DNA of 64,000 nucleotides from Parasegetibacter sp. NRK P23. GTDB taxonomy: Bacteria; Bacteroidota; Bacteroidia; Chitinophagales; Chitinophagaceae. Made by a program: the position numbers and the translations under genes. The notes beneath the pieces are model-generated. The model was not told the DNA's origin. It was given only the letters and a program-made list of their open reading frames with translations, and did not search any database. Positions 34,780-42,465 of this stretch are shown here, piece after piece (within the stretch, counting starts at the first letter, position 1; each line of letters starts with the position of its first letter). The stretch spans positions 1,837,784 through 1,901,783 of the forward strand of contig NZ_JAMDLG010000001.1 in NCBI RefSeq assembly GCF_023721715.1. Reading direction: 5' to 3'.

Positions 34780-36684
34780 CTAATAGTGCCACCGCACAAA
34801 TGCTTCCATCGCCGCATACTGCGTTAACCCTAACTGCGCATACAGGTTAGCGGTATTGCTGTTCCTGTCTTCGGCACGCTGCCAGAATTCCCTGGAATCA
34901 GAACCCTGGAAAGGAACCATATCTTTCTGCGATTGATGTATAAAAATGCCGAAGCGTTTTTTCATCACCTGGTCGGGACTCATTGGGATGGCCATTTCTA
35001 TTTCGGAAATATCCCATTCCTGCCAGGCGCCTTTGTACAGCCAAACCCAGCAGTCGTTGATCCAGGTTTCACCCGCTTCTTTCAGGCGGCGCATCGATTC
35101 AAAAATAATATCGAGGCATACCTTGTGTGTACCGTGCGGATCGGCCAGGTCGCCCGCGCAATATACCTGGTGGGGTTTTATCTTTCTAAGGAGTTCCATG
35201 GTGATGCGGATATCTTCCTCGCCCATGGGATTTTTCTGGATGGCGCCGGTTTCGTAGAAGGGCAGGTTCATAAAATGCCATTGTCCTTCCTTCAGGCCAA
35301 CGTAACGGCAGGTGGCGGCGGCTTCTCCGCGGCGGATCAGTCCTTTGATGGAACGGATCATGGGGGTATCCATATCGTTCTTCTTTTTCCCCGCGATGAA
35401 TTGCTGGGCCTCGGCTAGGATGCTTTTCGATTTTGTATTGTCGCTGCCCGAGATTTCTTCGAAGCCAACGGCGAAGTCGATAAAACGGGTCACGAACTCA
35501 TCGGTAACGGCGATATTTCCGGAGGTCTGGTAAGCCACATGTACTTCGTGCCCCTGGTCGTGCAAACGCATGAAGGTGCCGCCCATGGAGATGATGTCGT
35601 CATCGGGATGGGGGGAGAAGATCAGGCATTTTTTGGGATAGGGCGTTGAGCGTTCCGGGTGCGCGGGGATCACGGCATTGGGTTTTCCGCCGGGCCATCC
35701 GGTGATGGAGTCGCGGAGCATGTAGTATACCTGGAGGTTGATTTCGTAGGCGTCTCCCTTTTCCACGAGGAGGTCGCTTAATCCATTGTCGTTGTAATCA
35801 CTTGTAGTAAGGCTGAGCACGGGTTTGCCAGTTTTCAGCGACATGTTCACCACCGCTTTGCGGATCATCTTAGGGGTCCATTCACAGTCTCCGGTAAGCC
35901 AGGGCGATTTATTGCGGGTAAGTTCAGCGGCCGCCACTTCGTCGAGTACGAACTGGCAATCGTTATGGTCCTGGAGCAGCGAGGCGGGAATCTGGTCGGT
36001 AACCGGTCCTTCCACGGCTTTCTGCACGATGGCGGCTTTCATGCCCCAGGCCATCAGGATTACCTTACGCGCTTTCATGATGGTGCTGATGCCCATGGTG
36101 ATGGCGAGGCGCGGTACTTCAGATATGTTGCGGAACTCGTGGGAGTTGGCGATCCTGGTGGAATTATCGAGGGTGATGAGTCGTGTTTTGGAATAGATGG
36201 CGGAACCGGGTTCGTTGAAGCCGATATGGCCGTTGTTGCCGATGCCCAGCACCTGGAGGTCGATACCGCCGGCACGGTCGATGCGTTCCTCGTATTCCGC
36301 GCAATGTTTTTTTACATCTTCCTTCGCGATCTCTCCGTTGGGAATGTTGATGTTGGCGGGATTTATGTCCACATGATCGAAAAGGTTGCGGTGCATGAAC
36401 CTGTTGTAGCTCTGCCAGGCATCATTGTCGATCGGATAGTATTCATCAAGGTTAAAAGTGACCACGTTTTGAAAACTCAGGCCTTCTTCGCGGTGGAGCC
36501 GAACCAGTTCAGCGTACATGGAAATGGGGGTGGAACCCGTTGCCAGTCCTAAAACACATTTTTCGCCTTTGCTTTGTTTTTCTCTGATCAGTGCGGCTAT
36601 AGCAGCGGCCACTGCACGAGAACCATCCTTCGGTGTAGCGTGGATCGCCACCGGGATCTTCTCAAAAGAATCTACCATGCTCAT
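34780..36684 (-). CDS. nagB: Glucosamine-6-phosphate deaminase fused to a LmbE/PIG-L-type deacetylase-like domain
   Basis: The N-terminal half (about 1-265) is NagB, which converts glucosamine-6-phosphate to fructose-6-phosphate and ammonia. NLDEYYP (Asp80-Glu81), GNNGHIGFNEPGS (His153, Glu158) and the phosphate loop GLATGSTP are present. The C-terminal half (about 345-634) is a LmbE/PIG-L zinc hydrolase-like domain with PHPDDD at 358-363 and a later DPHGTH motif, both expected for metal binding. The 634-residue fused form is known in Bacteroidota. The second domain could deacetylate GlcNAc-6-phosphate in place of NagA, but that is inference. Its product would receive sugar from the sialic-acid and MurNAc routes. 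Confidence 0.92.
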   Translation of the reverse strand: MSMVDSFEKIPVAIHATPKDGSRAVAAAIAALIREKQSKGEKCVLGLATGSTPISMYAELVRLHREEGLSFQNVVTFNLDEYYPIDNDAWQSYNRFMHRNLFDHVDINPANINIPNGEIAKEDVKKHCAEYEERIDRAGGIDLQVLGIGNNGHIGFNEPGSAIYSKTRLITLDNSTRIANSHEFRNISEVPRLAITMGISTIMKARKVILMAWGMKAAIVQKAVEGPVTDQIPASLLQDHNDCQFVLDEVAAAELTRNKSPWLTGDCEWTPKMIRKAVVNMSLKTGKPVLSLTTSDYNDNGLSDLLVEKGDAYEINLQVYYMLRDSITGWPGGKPNAVIPAHPERSTPYPKKCLIFSPHPDDDIISMGGTFMRLHDQGHEVHVAYQTSGNIAVTDEFVTRFIDFAVGFEEISGSDNTKSKSILAEAQQFIAGKKKNDMDTPMIRSIKGLIRRGEAAATCRYVGLKEGQWHFMNLPFYETGAIQKNPMGEEDIRITMELLRKIKPHQVYCAGDLADPHGTHKVCLDIIFESMRRLKEAGETWINDCWVWLYKGAWQEWDISEIEMAIPMSPDQVMKKRFGIFIHQSQKDMVPFQGSDSREFWQRAEDRNSNTANLYAQLGLTQYAAMEAFVRWHY

Positions 36685-36796
36685 GTTGGTTGTTTAATTA
36701 GAGGATCTGAAATGGAGTCACGAAATTATAATCAATTTTCGGTAAACACCTAATTAATCAGGCATCAATCGGCAAAAAATAGCAAAAATGAGCAGG

Positions 36797-36808
36797 GAAA
36801 ACGTTTGC
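36797..36808. promoter_or_regulatory. LacI-type operator-like dyad upstream of nagB
   Basis: GAAAACGTTTGC matches its own reverse complement at 10 of 12 positions and contains the AAACGTTT core common in LacI-family operators. It lies 113 bp before the nagB start. The same 8-bp core also occurs after yceI at 18841, so chance is possible. Confidence 0.25.
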
Positions 36809-37218
36809 GCAATAAATATTTAATAGAGAAGAAACCAATGCGATCGGTTGCGCAAAAAGCAATGCAGACAGGGCTTTGGATTTGCAATTGTAGAATATCG
36901 CTTTTGTTGTTCATCAAAAAGCTTGTTTATAATAAGATGTAGATGCATGATTCCGCTGATTTGAGAACGAAGAAGGTAATAAGTGCGGCTATATAGGAAC
37001 GTTAGATAGTCCCGCAGGCAAAAAAAATGTTTTAAATCAAACACGTATAAGGACGTAAGTTTTATTTTCTTGTAATGCGGCCGTATTATTCTGCCCTTCA
37101 AGTTATACCATCGTCTGCTACAAAAACCCTATTGAGGAGCGAAGTTCGGAGTTTCGCAGTGCTATTTTTTCCTGCATTCAACACTTTATAGACTTAGATC
37201 AAGAAATTTTTTCACACC

Positions 37219-37307
37219 TATGTTTGCATGAAATTGCGCTTTTGTTCCATAAAATAGTAGTTTTGAGCAAATAATAATGCACGATTGTGCGTTTTTGCTC
37301 CTTTTTT
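37219..37307 (+). ncRNA. Candidate small RNA unit (promoter plus terminator), unverified
   Basis: A full TAnnTTTG match (TATGTTTG, 37219-37226) lies upstream of a hairpin with GAGCAAA (37265-37271) and TTTGCTC (37294-37300). An inner GCAC/GTGC pair and a T6 run at 37302-37307 complete it. A transcript starting near 37233 would be about 75 nt. The -33 region (TTAG at 37194) is only a partial match, and no known RNA family is recognised. Confidence 0.3.
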
Positions 37308-37510
37308 ATTATATTCGAAACGAAGTGTTTCAGAGTCGTCAACGCATGGTTAATTATCCGGAGACCTTTTAATTCGATTCCAAAACGCAAAAAAAAACTG
37401 CAGCATTGAGCATCAACAAATTTTGTTTCAAGTATACGGAGTCAGCCAATCCCAATACGCCCGACGATCCTGCGTTCTAAGAATACAATAGCAATATAAA
37501 CAGCACTGAG

Positions 37511-38341
37511 ATGAAAAAGGAATTTACCAGGGTAACAGAACAGGCATCCCCTTACAGACACCTGGAGCAGATGAGTGTAACCGAGATTCTAACGCACATC
37601 AACAATGAAGACAAAACCGTACCCTACGCCGTGGAAAAGGCATTGCCGCAGATCGACGCGTTTATCCAGGCCGCTGCCGATAAAATGCTCACCGGAGGCA
37701 GACTTTTCTATATTGGCGCGGGAACCAGCGGCAGGTTAGGCGTGGTGGACGCCAGTGAATGTCCGCCCACCTACGGGGTGCCACCAGAGCTGGTGAACGG
37801 GGTGATCGCAGGCGGGAACAAAGCCATCCTTAGTGCCGTGGAATATGCGGAAGACGACAGGTTGCAAGGATGGAAAGACCTGCAGGAAAGGAATATTACC
37901 GAAGACGATGTGGTGCTGGGTATTGCCGCAAGCGGTGCCACTCCTTACGTATTGGGTGCGCTGGAGGAATGCCGGAAAAGAAATATCCTGACGGGAAGCA
38001 TCGCCTGTAACCCCGGTTCTCCGGTATCGGAAATCGCGGAGTTTCCCATGGAAATTGTAGTGGGCCCCGAATTCGTGACCGGCAGTACCAGGATGAAAAG
38101 TGGCACGGCACAGAAACTGGTGTTAAACATGATCTCCACCACGCTGATGATCCAGCTCGGAAGGGTAGAGGACAACAAAATGGTGAACATGCAGCTGACC
38201 AATGAAAAACTGGTGGACCGTGGCGTAAAAATGCTCATGGAAAAAACAGGAATCACCGATTATGAAAGGGCCAAAACACTGCTGCTGAAATACAAATCCG
38301 TTAAACGATCCATGGAAGCGATCCGCGCAACACATGAATAG
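37511..38341 (+). CDS. murQ: N-acetylmuramic acid 6-phosphate etherase
   Basis: MurQ cleaves the D-lactyl ether of MurNAc-6-phosphate to give GlcNAc-6-phosphate and D-lactate in peptidoglycan recycling. The 276-residue SIS-fold protein has GAGTSGRLGVVDASECPPTYG, GIAASGATPYV and the signature EFVTGSTRMKSGTAQKLVLNM. The catalytic Glu is expected in DASECPPT. It is cytoplasmic and divergent from nagB, whose product acts on the next intermediates after deacetylation. The length is slightly below proteobacterial MurQ (about 300) but normal for Bacteroidota. Confidence 0.95.
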   Translation: MKKEFTRVTEQASPYRHLEQMSVTEILTHINNEDKTVPYAVEKALPQIDAFIQAAADKMLTGGRLFYIGAGTSGRLGVVDASECPPTYGVPPELVNGVIAGGNKAILSAVEYAEDDRLQGWKDLQERNITEDDVVLGIAASGATPYVLGALEECRKRNILTGSIACNPGSPVSEIAEFPMEIVVGPEFVTGSTRMKSGTAQKLVLNMISTTLMIQLGRVEDNKMVNMQLTNEKLVDRGVKMLMEKTGITDYERAKTLLLKYKSVKRSMEAIRATHE

Positions 38342-38427
38342 GTTAATCCCATCCGCTGTGGGTACGATGTGCATAACTATGCCCATTGAAATACACATCG
38401 AAATTTCTTTTGAAGTAGATTTATAAC

Positions 38428-38688
38428 ATGCTCCCGCACTACCAGACACTCCAAACCATCTACGAGATCGTAAAGCACGATTCAAGACCCCATACTTACT
38501 GGTGCAGTCCGCGTGAGATCATCGTCCGGCAGTTGCTGGGATGGGATATTGTAGAACAACACCTGCACGAATTGGTGAACGAAGGCCTGGCCGAATGTAA
38601 AAATCTGGGCACCTATGCCTACCGTATGACGCTCGAAGGCCTGGAAAAAGCCCGTTCCCTCTCCCAGAAAACCCCCGTTTTCCACTAG
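38428..38688 (+). CDS. Small protein, possible winged-helix fold
   Basis: This 86-residue protein is not assigned to a named family. Its pattern, SPREIIVRQLLGWDIVEQHLHELVNEGLAECKNLGTYAYRMTLEGLEKAR, reads as helix, helix, recognition-like helix and wing, as in short winged-helix proteins. It starts 86 bp after murQ and precedes the EcsC-family gene by 93 bp, with an inverted repeat (38717-38754) between them. DNA binding is a guess from shape only. Confidence 0.55.
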   Translation: MLPHYQTLQTIYEIVKHDSRPHTYWCSPREIIVRQLLGWDIVEQHLHELVNEGLAECKNLGTYAYRMTLEGLEKARSLSQKTPVFH

Positions 38689-38716
38689 TTTTTTCACGGT
38701 ATGCCTTTTGCTTTTT

Positions 38717-38754
38717 TCACCGGAGTTCCCGGTAGGAAAATCTATTGCCGGTGA
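38717..38754 (+). other. Inverted repeat before the EcsC-family gene
   Basis: TCACCGG (38717-38723) and CCGGTGA (38748-38754) are perfect 7-bp arms around a 24-nt loop. No T-run follows the second arm, so a leader structure is as likely as a terminator. Confidence 0.3.
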
Positions 38755-38781
38755 GCCGCTAAAGCAACTTAACTTTCAGCT

Positions 38782-39516
38782 ATGAATGCATACGAAGCAC
38801 TTGCCATGGACGAACTGAAACGATGGCAGCGGAAAATGACCAAAAGGCCTTCGCTGGTGAATAAACTGTCGAAGAAGTTACAGACGAAACTCAATAGTTA
38901 TATTCCCGATAAAGTACACGCGGGCATTACCGCCGTGGTCAAACAAATGGTGCGCGGGGTATTGTTCGGAGCGGAATATACCACCTCCAAAAAAGAAGTG
39001 TACCGCACGCTCGAAGTAGCCGAATCGGCGGTGAAAGCAAGGATAGACGTGTATAAGAAAACCGCTGCCACGGAAGGCGGAATCACAGGAGCCGGAGGAA
39101 TATTGATGGGGTTGGCGGATTTTCCTTTGTTACTGGGCATCAAACTAAAAATGTTGTTCGACATCGCTTCCGAATACGGGTTCGATGTGAAGGAGTTCAA
39201 AGAAAGGCTGTTCATCCTTCATATCTTTCAACTGGCTTTCTCCAGCCAGCAACACCGGAAAAAAGTGTTTGAACAAATGTCCGACTGGGAGGAGAAAAGT
39301 AAATTCATCCCGGAAGACATCCAGCAATTCGACTGGCTCAGTTTCCAACAGGAATACCGCGATTATATAGACCTCGCGAAACTGGCGCAACTCATCCCCG
39401 GCATCGGTGCGGTGGTTGGTGTAGTGGTGAATTACCGGCTGCTGAACCAGTTGGGAGAAACGGCCATGAACGCCTACCGGATGCGCTGGATGGAAATGAA
39501 AAGATTACCGGCCTGA
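38782..39516 (+). CDS. EcsC-family protein
   Basis: This is a 244-residue EcsC-domain protein, without signal peptide. The family features are the WQRKMTKRPSLVNKLSKKLQTKLNSYIPDKVH start, the hydrophobic glycine-rich core EGGITGAGGILMGLADFPLLLGIKLKMLFDIASEYGF (positions about 97-135), and a second one near the end (LIPGIGAVVGVVVNYRLLNQLGETA). EcsC is linked in Bacillus to the EcsAB ABC transporter, but its biochemical role is not known. No ABC genes adjoin it here. The protein probably associates with the membrane through the glycine-rich segments. Confidence 0.85.
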   Translation: MNAYEALAMDELKRWQRKMTKRPSLVNKLSKKLQTKLNSYIPDKVHAGITAVVKQMVRGVLFGAEYTTSKKEVYRTLEVAESAVKARIDVYKKTAATEGGITGAGGILMGLADFPLLLGIKLKMLFDIASEYGFDVKEFKERLFILHIFQLAFSSQQHRKKVFEQMSDWEEKSKFIPEDIQQFDWLSFQQEYRDYIDLAKLAQLIPGIGAVVGVVVNYRLLNQLGETAMNAYRMRWMEMKRLPA

Positions 39517-39519
39517 TGG

Positions 39520-39549
39520 TATGCGGTACATTGTTCTATGCCGTACATT
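39520..39549 (+). repeat. Tandem 13-nt direct repeat before the DUF1801-like gene
   Basis: TATGCGGTACATT (39520-39532) and TATGCCGTACATT (39537-39549) match at 12 of 13 positions with a 17-bp period. The second copy runs into TACATTTG (39544-39551), a full -7 consensus only 4 bp before the ATG at 39556. Transcription could therefore be nearly leaderless. Confidence 0.4.
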
Positions 39550-39555
39550 TGAAAT

Positions 39556-39987
39556 ATGGCAAAAACAACCAAAAAGGCCGTCACTGTTAAACCTGTTGAT
39601 GCCTCAACTTCGGAGGATGAGTTTCAGTCGGTATTCAACAGCCTGAAAAAATTGTTGCAGCGCCATGCCAAAGGGAATTTCTCCGCAAGGCAGGATGAAC
39701 CCGGTAACTATACCGTGTATTACGATAAACCTGTTGAAATGCTGAACAGGCAATATCCGGATGTTATGTTCGCCTCCGCCGTCATCAAAAAAGGCTATGT
39801 GGGCTTTTATTTTTTCCCGCTGTACATTGCCCCGGAACTGAATGAAGCACTCGCACCCGTTCTGCTGAAATGTTTAAAAGGAAAGACCTGTTTTTACATC
39901 AAAAAAGATGACCCGGAACTCATGAAAGCTGTTTCGGAGGCCCTCGAATCGGGTATTCAGTTTTATCATACAAAAGGTTGGAAATAA
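39556..39987 (+). CDS. DUF1801-like protein
   Basis: The 143-residue cytoplasmic protein has a lysine-rich N-terminus and a compact alpha/beta domain. YPDVMFASAVIKKGYVGFYFFPLYIAPEL, LKGKTCFYIKKDD and a final HTKGWK recall the DUF1801 fold. Function is not known for this family. A direct repeat containing a -7 element lies immediately upstream. The OsmC gene starts 6 bp after its stop, so the two are probably co-transcribed. Confidence 0.6.
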   Translation: MAKTTKKAVTVKPVDASTSEDEFQSVFNSLKKLLQRHAKGNFSARQDEPGNYTVYYDKPVEMLNRQYPDVMFASAVIKKGYVGFYFFPLYIAPELNEALAPVLLKCLKGKTCFYIKKDDPELMKAVSEALESGIQFYHTKGWK

Positions 39988-39993
39988 CGCACC

Positions 39994-40398
39994 ATGGAAA
40001 AGATTGTTGAACAGGCAGTTGCCGTAATAGGTATGGAGAAATATACTTCCAATGTGGTTTCGGCCGGTCATGAATTACTGGCGGATGAACCAATGGAACT
40101 TGGCGGGGCCGACAAAGGCATGAATCCTTTTTCCTTACTGGCCGCATCCCTCGCCACTTGTACCACCAGCACCCTCCGTATGTACGCGGACCGGAAACAA
40201 TGGCCGCTGGAAGGGGTGGAAGTGAAAGTGACCCTGAAAAGAAACGATGTGTTCCAAGGAATGCTGATCGATAAAGAAGTTCACCTGAAGGGGATTCTTT
40301 CTCCCGAACAAAAGGCGCGCTTACTGGATATCGCTGAAAAATGCCCCGTTCAGAAAGTGCTTACAGGGGAAATAAAAGTGAATACGGTCGCTTTCTGA
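39994..40398 (+). CDS. OsmC/Ohr-family peroxiredoxin-like protein
   Basis: The 134-residue protein belongs to the OsmC/Ohr family of thiol-dependent organic peroxide reductases. The two redox cysteines are present, the first in LAASLATCTTSTLRMYADRK (about residue 54) and the second in IAEKCPVQKVLTG (about residue 117), and GADKGMNPFSLL precedes the first. It acts in the cytoplasm. It is probably co-transcribed with the DUF1801-like gene 6 bp upstream, which suggests a shared stress response. Confidence 0.88.
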   Translation: MEKIVEQAVAVIGMEKYTSNVVSAGHELLADEPMELGGADKGMNPFSLLAASLATCTTSTLRMYADRKQWPLEGVEVKVTLKRNDVFQGMLIDKEVHLKGILSPEQKARLLDIAEKCPVQKVLTGEIKVNTVAF

Positions 40399-40437
40399 AG
40401 AAAAAAAAATACACCCGCGTGGGATTTATGCTTGCTG

Positions 40438-40473
40438 AATGGTCTATATGGATGAATACATCAAAGGACCATT
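40438..40473 (+). promoter_or_regulatory. Hairpin abutting the GH88 start codon
   Basis: AATGGTC (40438-40444) pairs with GACCATT (40467-40473), and an inner GATG/CATC pair (40451-40462) lies within. The AAAGGA stretch at 40463-40468, a possible ribosome-binding site, is partly buried, and the ATG follows at 40474. It could limit translation of the GH88 enzyme. Confidence 0.35.
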
Positions 40474-41715
40474 ATGAAGAAAAATATATTCATCGCGATT
40501 TCCATTTTGTGCTGTACCATCCTGGCCATGGCACTCATTCAAAAAAAGGATCCGTTAAAAGACAATTTCAGCGTCGCGGCTAAAAGGTACACCACGCTCC
40601 TCCAAACCGCTACCGATCTTACAAAATACCCGCATTCCATCAACAAAGACGGCACGCTGGCTTATTACCCGATCGAAGAATGGACCGGCGGTTTCTGGCC
40701 CGGCATTCTCTGGTACATGTACGAGTTCACGGGAGAGCAAAAATGGAAAACAGCCGCCACCACCTGGACCGAATCGCTGGAAAGCAACCAGTTCAATACC
40801 GCGCACCACGACATCGGTTTTATGATGTATTGCAGCTATGGCAATGCTTTACGCTTCAACAACAATACCGCTTACCGTGCCATCCTGGTACAATCAGCAA
40901 AGTCACTCTGCAAAAGATATGCTCCTGTCGTGGGTAGTATTCAATCGTGGAACCCCCGGAAATCGAAAGGGGAGAAGCACCAATGGAATTATCCCGTGAT
41001 CATGGACAACATGATGAACCTCGAACTGTTGTTCTATGCCGCGAAAACCACGGGCGATACTGCTTTCAGCCATATTGCGGTGCGGCACGCCGAAACCACA
41101 ATGAAAAACCACTTACGCCCCGATAACAGCTCTTACCATGTGGTGAACTACGATCCGGTAACCGGCAATGTGTTACACCGGCAGACACTTCAGGGGTTTT
41201 CAGACAATTCCACCTGGGCGCGCGGACAGGCATGGGGTATCTATGGCTTTACCACCTGCTACCGCGAAACAAAGGATCCGCGTTTCCTGCGCACGGCCTG
41301 TAATATGGCGGATTTCTTCCTGGACCATCCCAATCTTCCGGCAGACAAAGTTCCTTTCTGGGACTTTAACGCGGGACAGCCAGGCTTCGTTCCCGATTGG
41401 CAGTTTGACCCCAAAAAATATGTTCCCGTTCCACGCGATGCTTCCGCTGCGGCCATTACCTGCTCCGCTTTATTCGAACTGGCAGGGTACGTCAATGCCG
41501 AACAAAGCAAAAAATACCTTGACGCCGCTCAAAAAATCATGCTTTCCCTGAGTTCCTCCACCTACCTGAACAAGGAGGGCGCGAACCCGTTCTTCCTGCT
41601 GAAACACAGTGTGGGCAACCTTCCCAGCGATCGGGAAGTGGATGTGCCGCTGATCTATGCGGATTACTATTTTATAGAAGCGATGCTGCGTTATAAAAAA
41701 CTCAAACAGAAGTAG
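40474..41715 (+). CDS. GH88 unsaturated glucuronyl hydrolase
   Basis: Family GH88 enzymes hydrate and cleave the unsaturated uronic acid at the non-reducing end of oligosaccharides made by polysaccharide lyases. The 413-residue protein has an N-terminal hydrophobic signal or anchor (about 4-21) and an (alpha/alpha)6 barrel. The two key aspartates are Asp113 in HHDIGFMMYCSYGNA and Asp178 in IMDNMMNLELL. STWARGQAWGIYGF is another family motif. It lies just before the sigma/anti-sigma pair of the second glycan locus and may belong to it functionally. No recognised lyase is adjacent, though the BNR-type propeller at 48763 might be one. Confidence 0.88.
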   Translation: MKKNIFIAISILCCTILAMALIQKKDPLKDNFSVAAKRYTTLLQTATDLTKYPHSINKDGTLAYYPIEEWTGGFWPGILWYMYEFTGEQKWKTAATTWTESLESNQFNTAHHDIGFMMYCSYGNALRFNNNTAYRAILVQSAKSLCKRYAPVVGSIQSWNPRKSKGEKHQWNYPVIMDNMMNLELLFYAAKTTGDTAFSHIAVRHAETTMKNHLRPDNSSYHVVNYDPVTGNVLHRQTLQGFSDNSTWARGQAWGIYGFTTCYRETKDPRFLRTACNMADFFLDHPNLPADKVPFWDFNAGQPGFVPDWQFDPKKYVPVPRDASAAAITCSALFELAGYVNAEQSKKYLDAAQKIMLSLSSSTYLNKEGANPFFLLKHSVGNLPSDREVDVPLIYADYYFIEAMLRYKKLKQK

Positions 41716-41719
41716 CGGA

Positions 41720-41749
41720 TTTTCCATTGGTGAAAAAACTCTACATTTG
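41720..41749 (+). promoter_or_regulatory. Promoter of the ECF sigma factor gene
   Basis: TTTT (41720-41723), an 18-bp spacer and TACATTTG (41742-41749) fit the Bacteroidota promoter. The predicted start near 41756 lies downstream of an in-frame TTG at 41747, which supports the ATG at 41768 as the real start. Confidence 0.55.
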
Positions 41750-41767
41750 AGGAGAGGAGATTTGCCG

Positions 41768-42337
41768 ATGGATACCGGAATGGCCGAAGATAAATGGCTG
41801 CTCGCGCAGTTAAAAGAAGGGAGCCGCACCGCTTTTGATGCCTTGTACGAAAGGTATTGGGAGCAGGTGTATGGGGCTGCATACAAGCGACTACAGGATG
41901 CCGGTTTCGCAAAGGACATTACCCAGGACATCTTTCTCCAACTATGGCTCCGGCGGGAAGAGCTACAGATCGAGCACCTCCCGGCCTATCTTTTCACCGC
42001 CGTCAGAAACAACGTGTTCAAGCGGATGGAGAAAGAAAAAAGGTACACGCCCATCCCCGAACTGATGAGTTTGCCCGATGTGGCCTCCAATGCTGCCGAT
42101 GGCGCCATCCTCCGCAAGGAATTCATGAAAGTGTACGAGGCGCTCATCAAAACCCTCACCCCTTCACAGCAGGAGATATTCAGGATGCGCTACCAGCAGG
42201 ATATGACCACGGCGCAGATCGCCGAACAGCTCAATATTTCCCGCAAAACCGTTCAGAACCAGTTGGGAAAAAGCATCATTCATTTGCGGGAATCCCTTCT
42301 CTTGGCGCTTGTTTTCCTATTGCACCACCGGCCATAG
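41768..42337 (+). CDS. ECF-type RNA polymerase sigma factor
   Basis: This 189-residue sigma-70-family factor has region 2 (RTAFDALYERYWEQVYGAAYKRL, DITQDIFLQLWLRRE) and region 4 (LTPSQQEIFRMRYQQDMTTAQIAEQLNISRKTVQNQL). The start at 41768 is chosen because the upstream TTG lies in the promoter; 41780 is a further alternative. It is the first gene of a sigma/FecR/STN-SusC signalling set. It is expected to be held by the FecR protein and released when the SusC transporter binds its glycan, and then to switch on the locus. Confidence 0.9.
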   Translation: MDTGMAEDKWLLAQLKEGSRTAFDALYERYWEQVYGAAYKRLQDAGFAKDITQDIFLQLWLRREELQIEHLPAYLFTAVRNNVFKRMEKEKRYTPIPELMSLPDVASNAADGAILRKEFMKVYEALIKTLTPSQQEIFRMRYQQDMTTAQIAEQLNISRKTVQNQLGKSIIHLRESLLLALVFLLHHRP

Positions 42338-42465
42338 CTCCGTTCCGCTTCATGGTTATTCGGATGCTCCATTATCTTTCATCAGAATTTTTTAAAAAAT
42401 CTACTTCTTCGCGTGGGAGTTTTCGCATTCCGGCGGTCTATACAGGTACACCTTATTGCATACGT

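Larger units (their letters stand above)
36685..37510. other. Long AT-rich intergenic region between nagB and murQ
   Basis: These 826 bp separate the divergent nagB and murQ genes. They contain a LacI-operator-like dyad (36797-36808) and a full -7 match with a terminator-like hairpin 40 nt on (37219-37307). Otherwise there are only short open frames of biased composition. I recognise no protein or structured RNA family here. Confidence 0.5.

Noticed and set aside
36820-37101. 93-codon open frame on the minus strand upstream of nagB
   Set aside because: Composition is typical of AT-rich non-coding DNA, no domain or start signal is visible, and it would lie across the LacI-like dyad and nagB leader region.
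37199-37390. 63-codon minus-strand open frame before murQ
   Set aside because: It covers the hairpin/terminator-like structure and has no recognisable features.
37436-37448. ACGGAGTCA copy resembling the 3' end of tRNA-Arg (19024-19032), suggesting an integrated island from 19036 to 37445
   Set aside because: The identity is only 9 nt, which is expected about by chance in 64 kb. No integrase or phage gene lies between, and the region contains ordinary conserved loci.
41857-42465. Upstream extension of the FecR frame
   Set aside because: It overlaps the sigma factor gene in another frame and translates to sequence unlike FecR; the family-like N-terminus begins at 42466.
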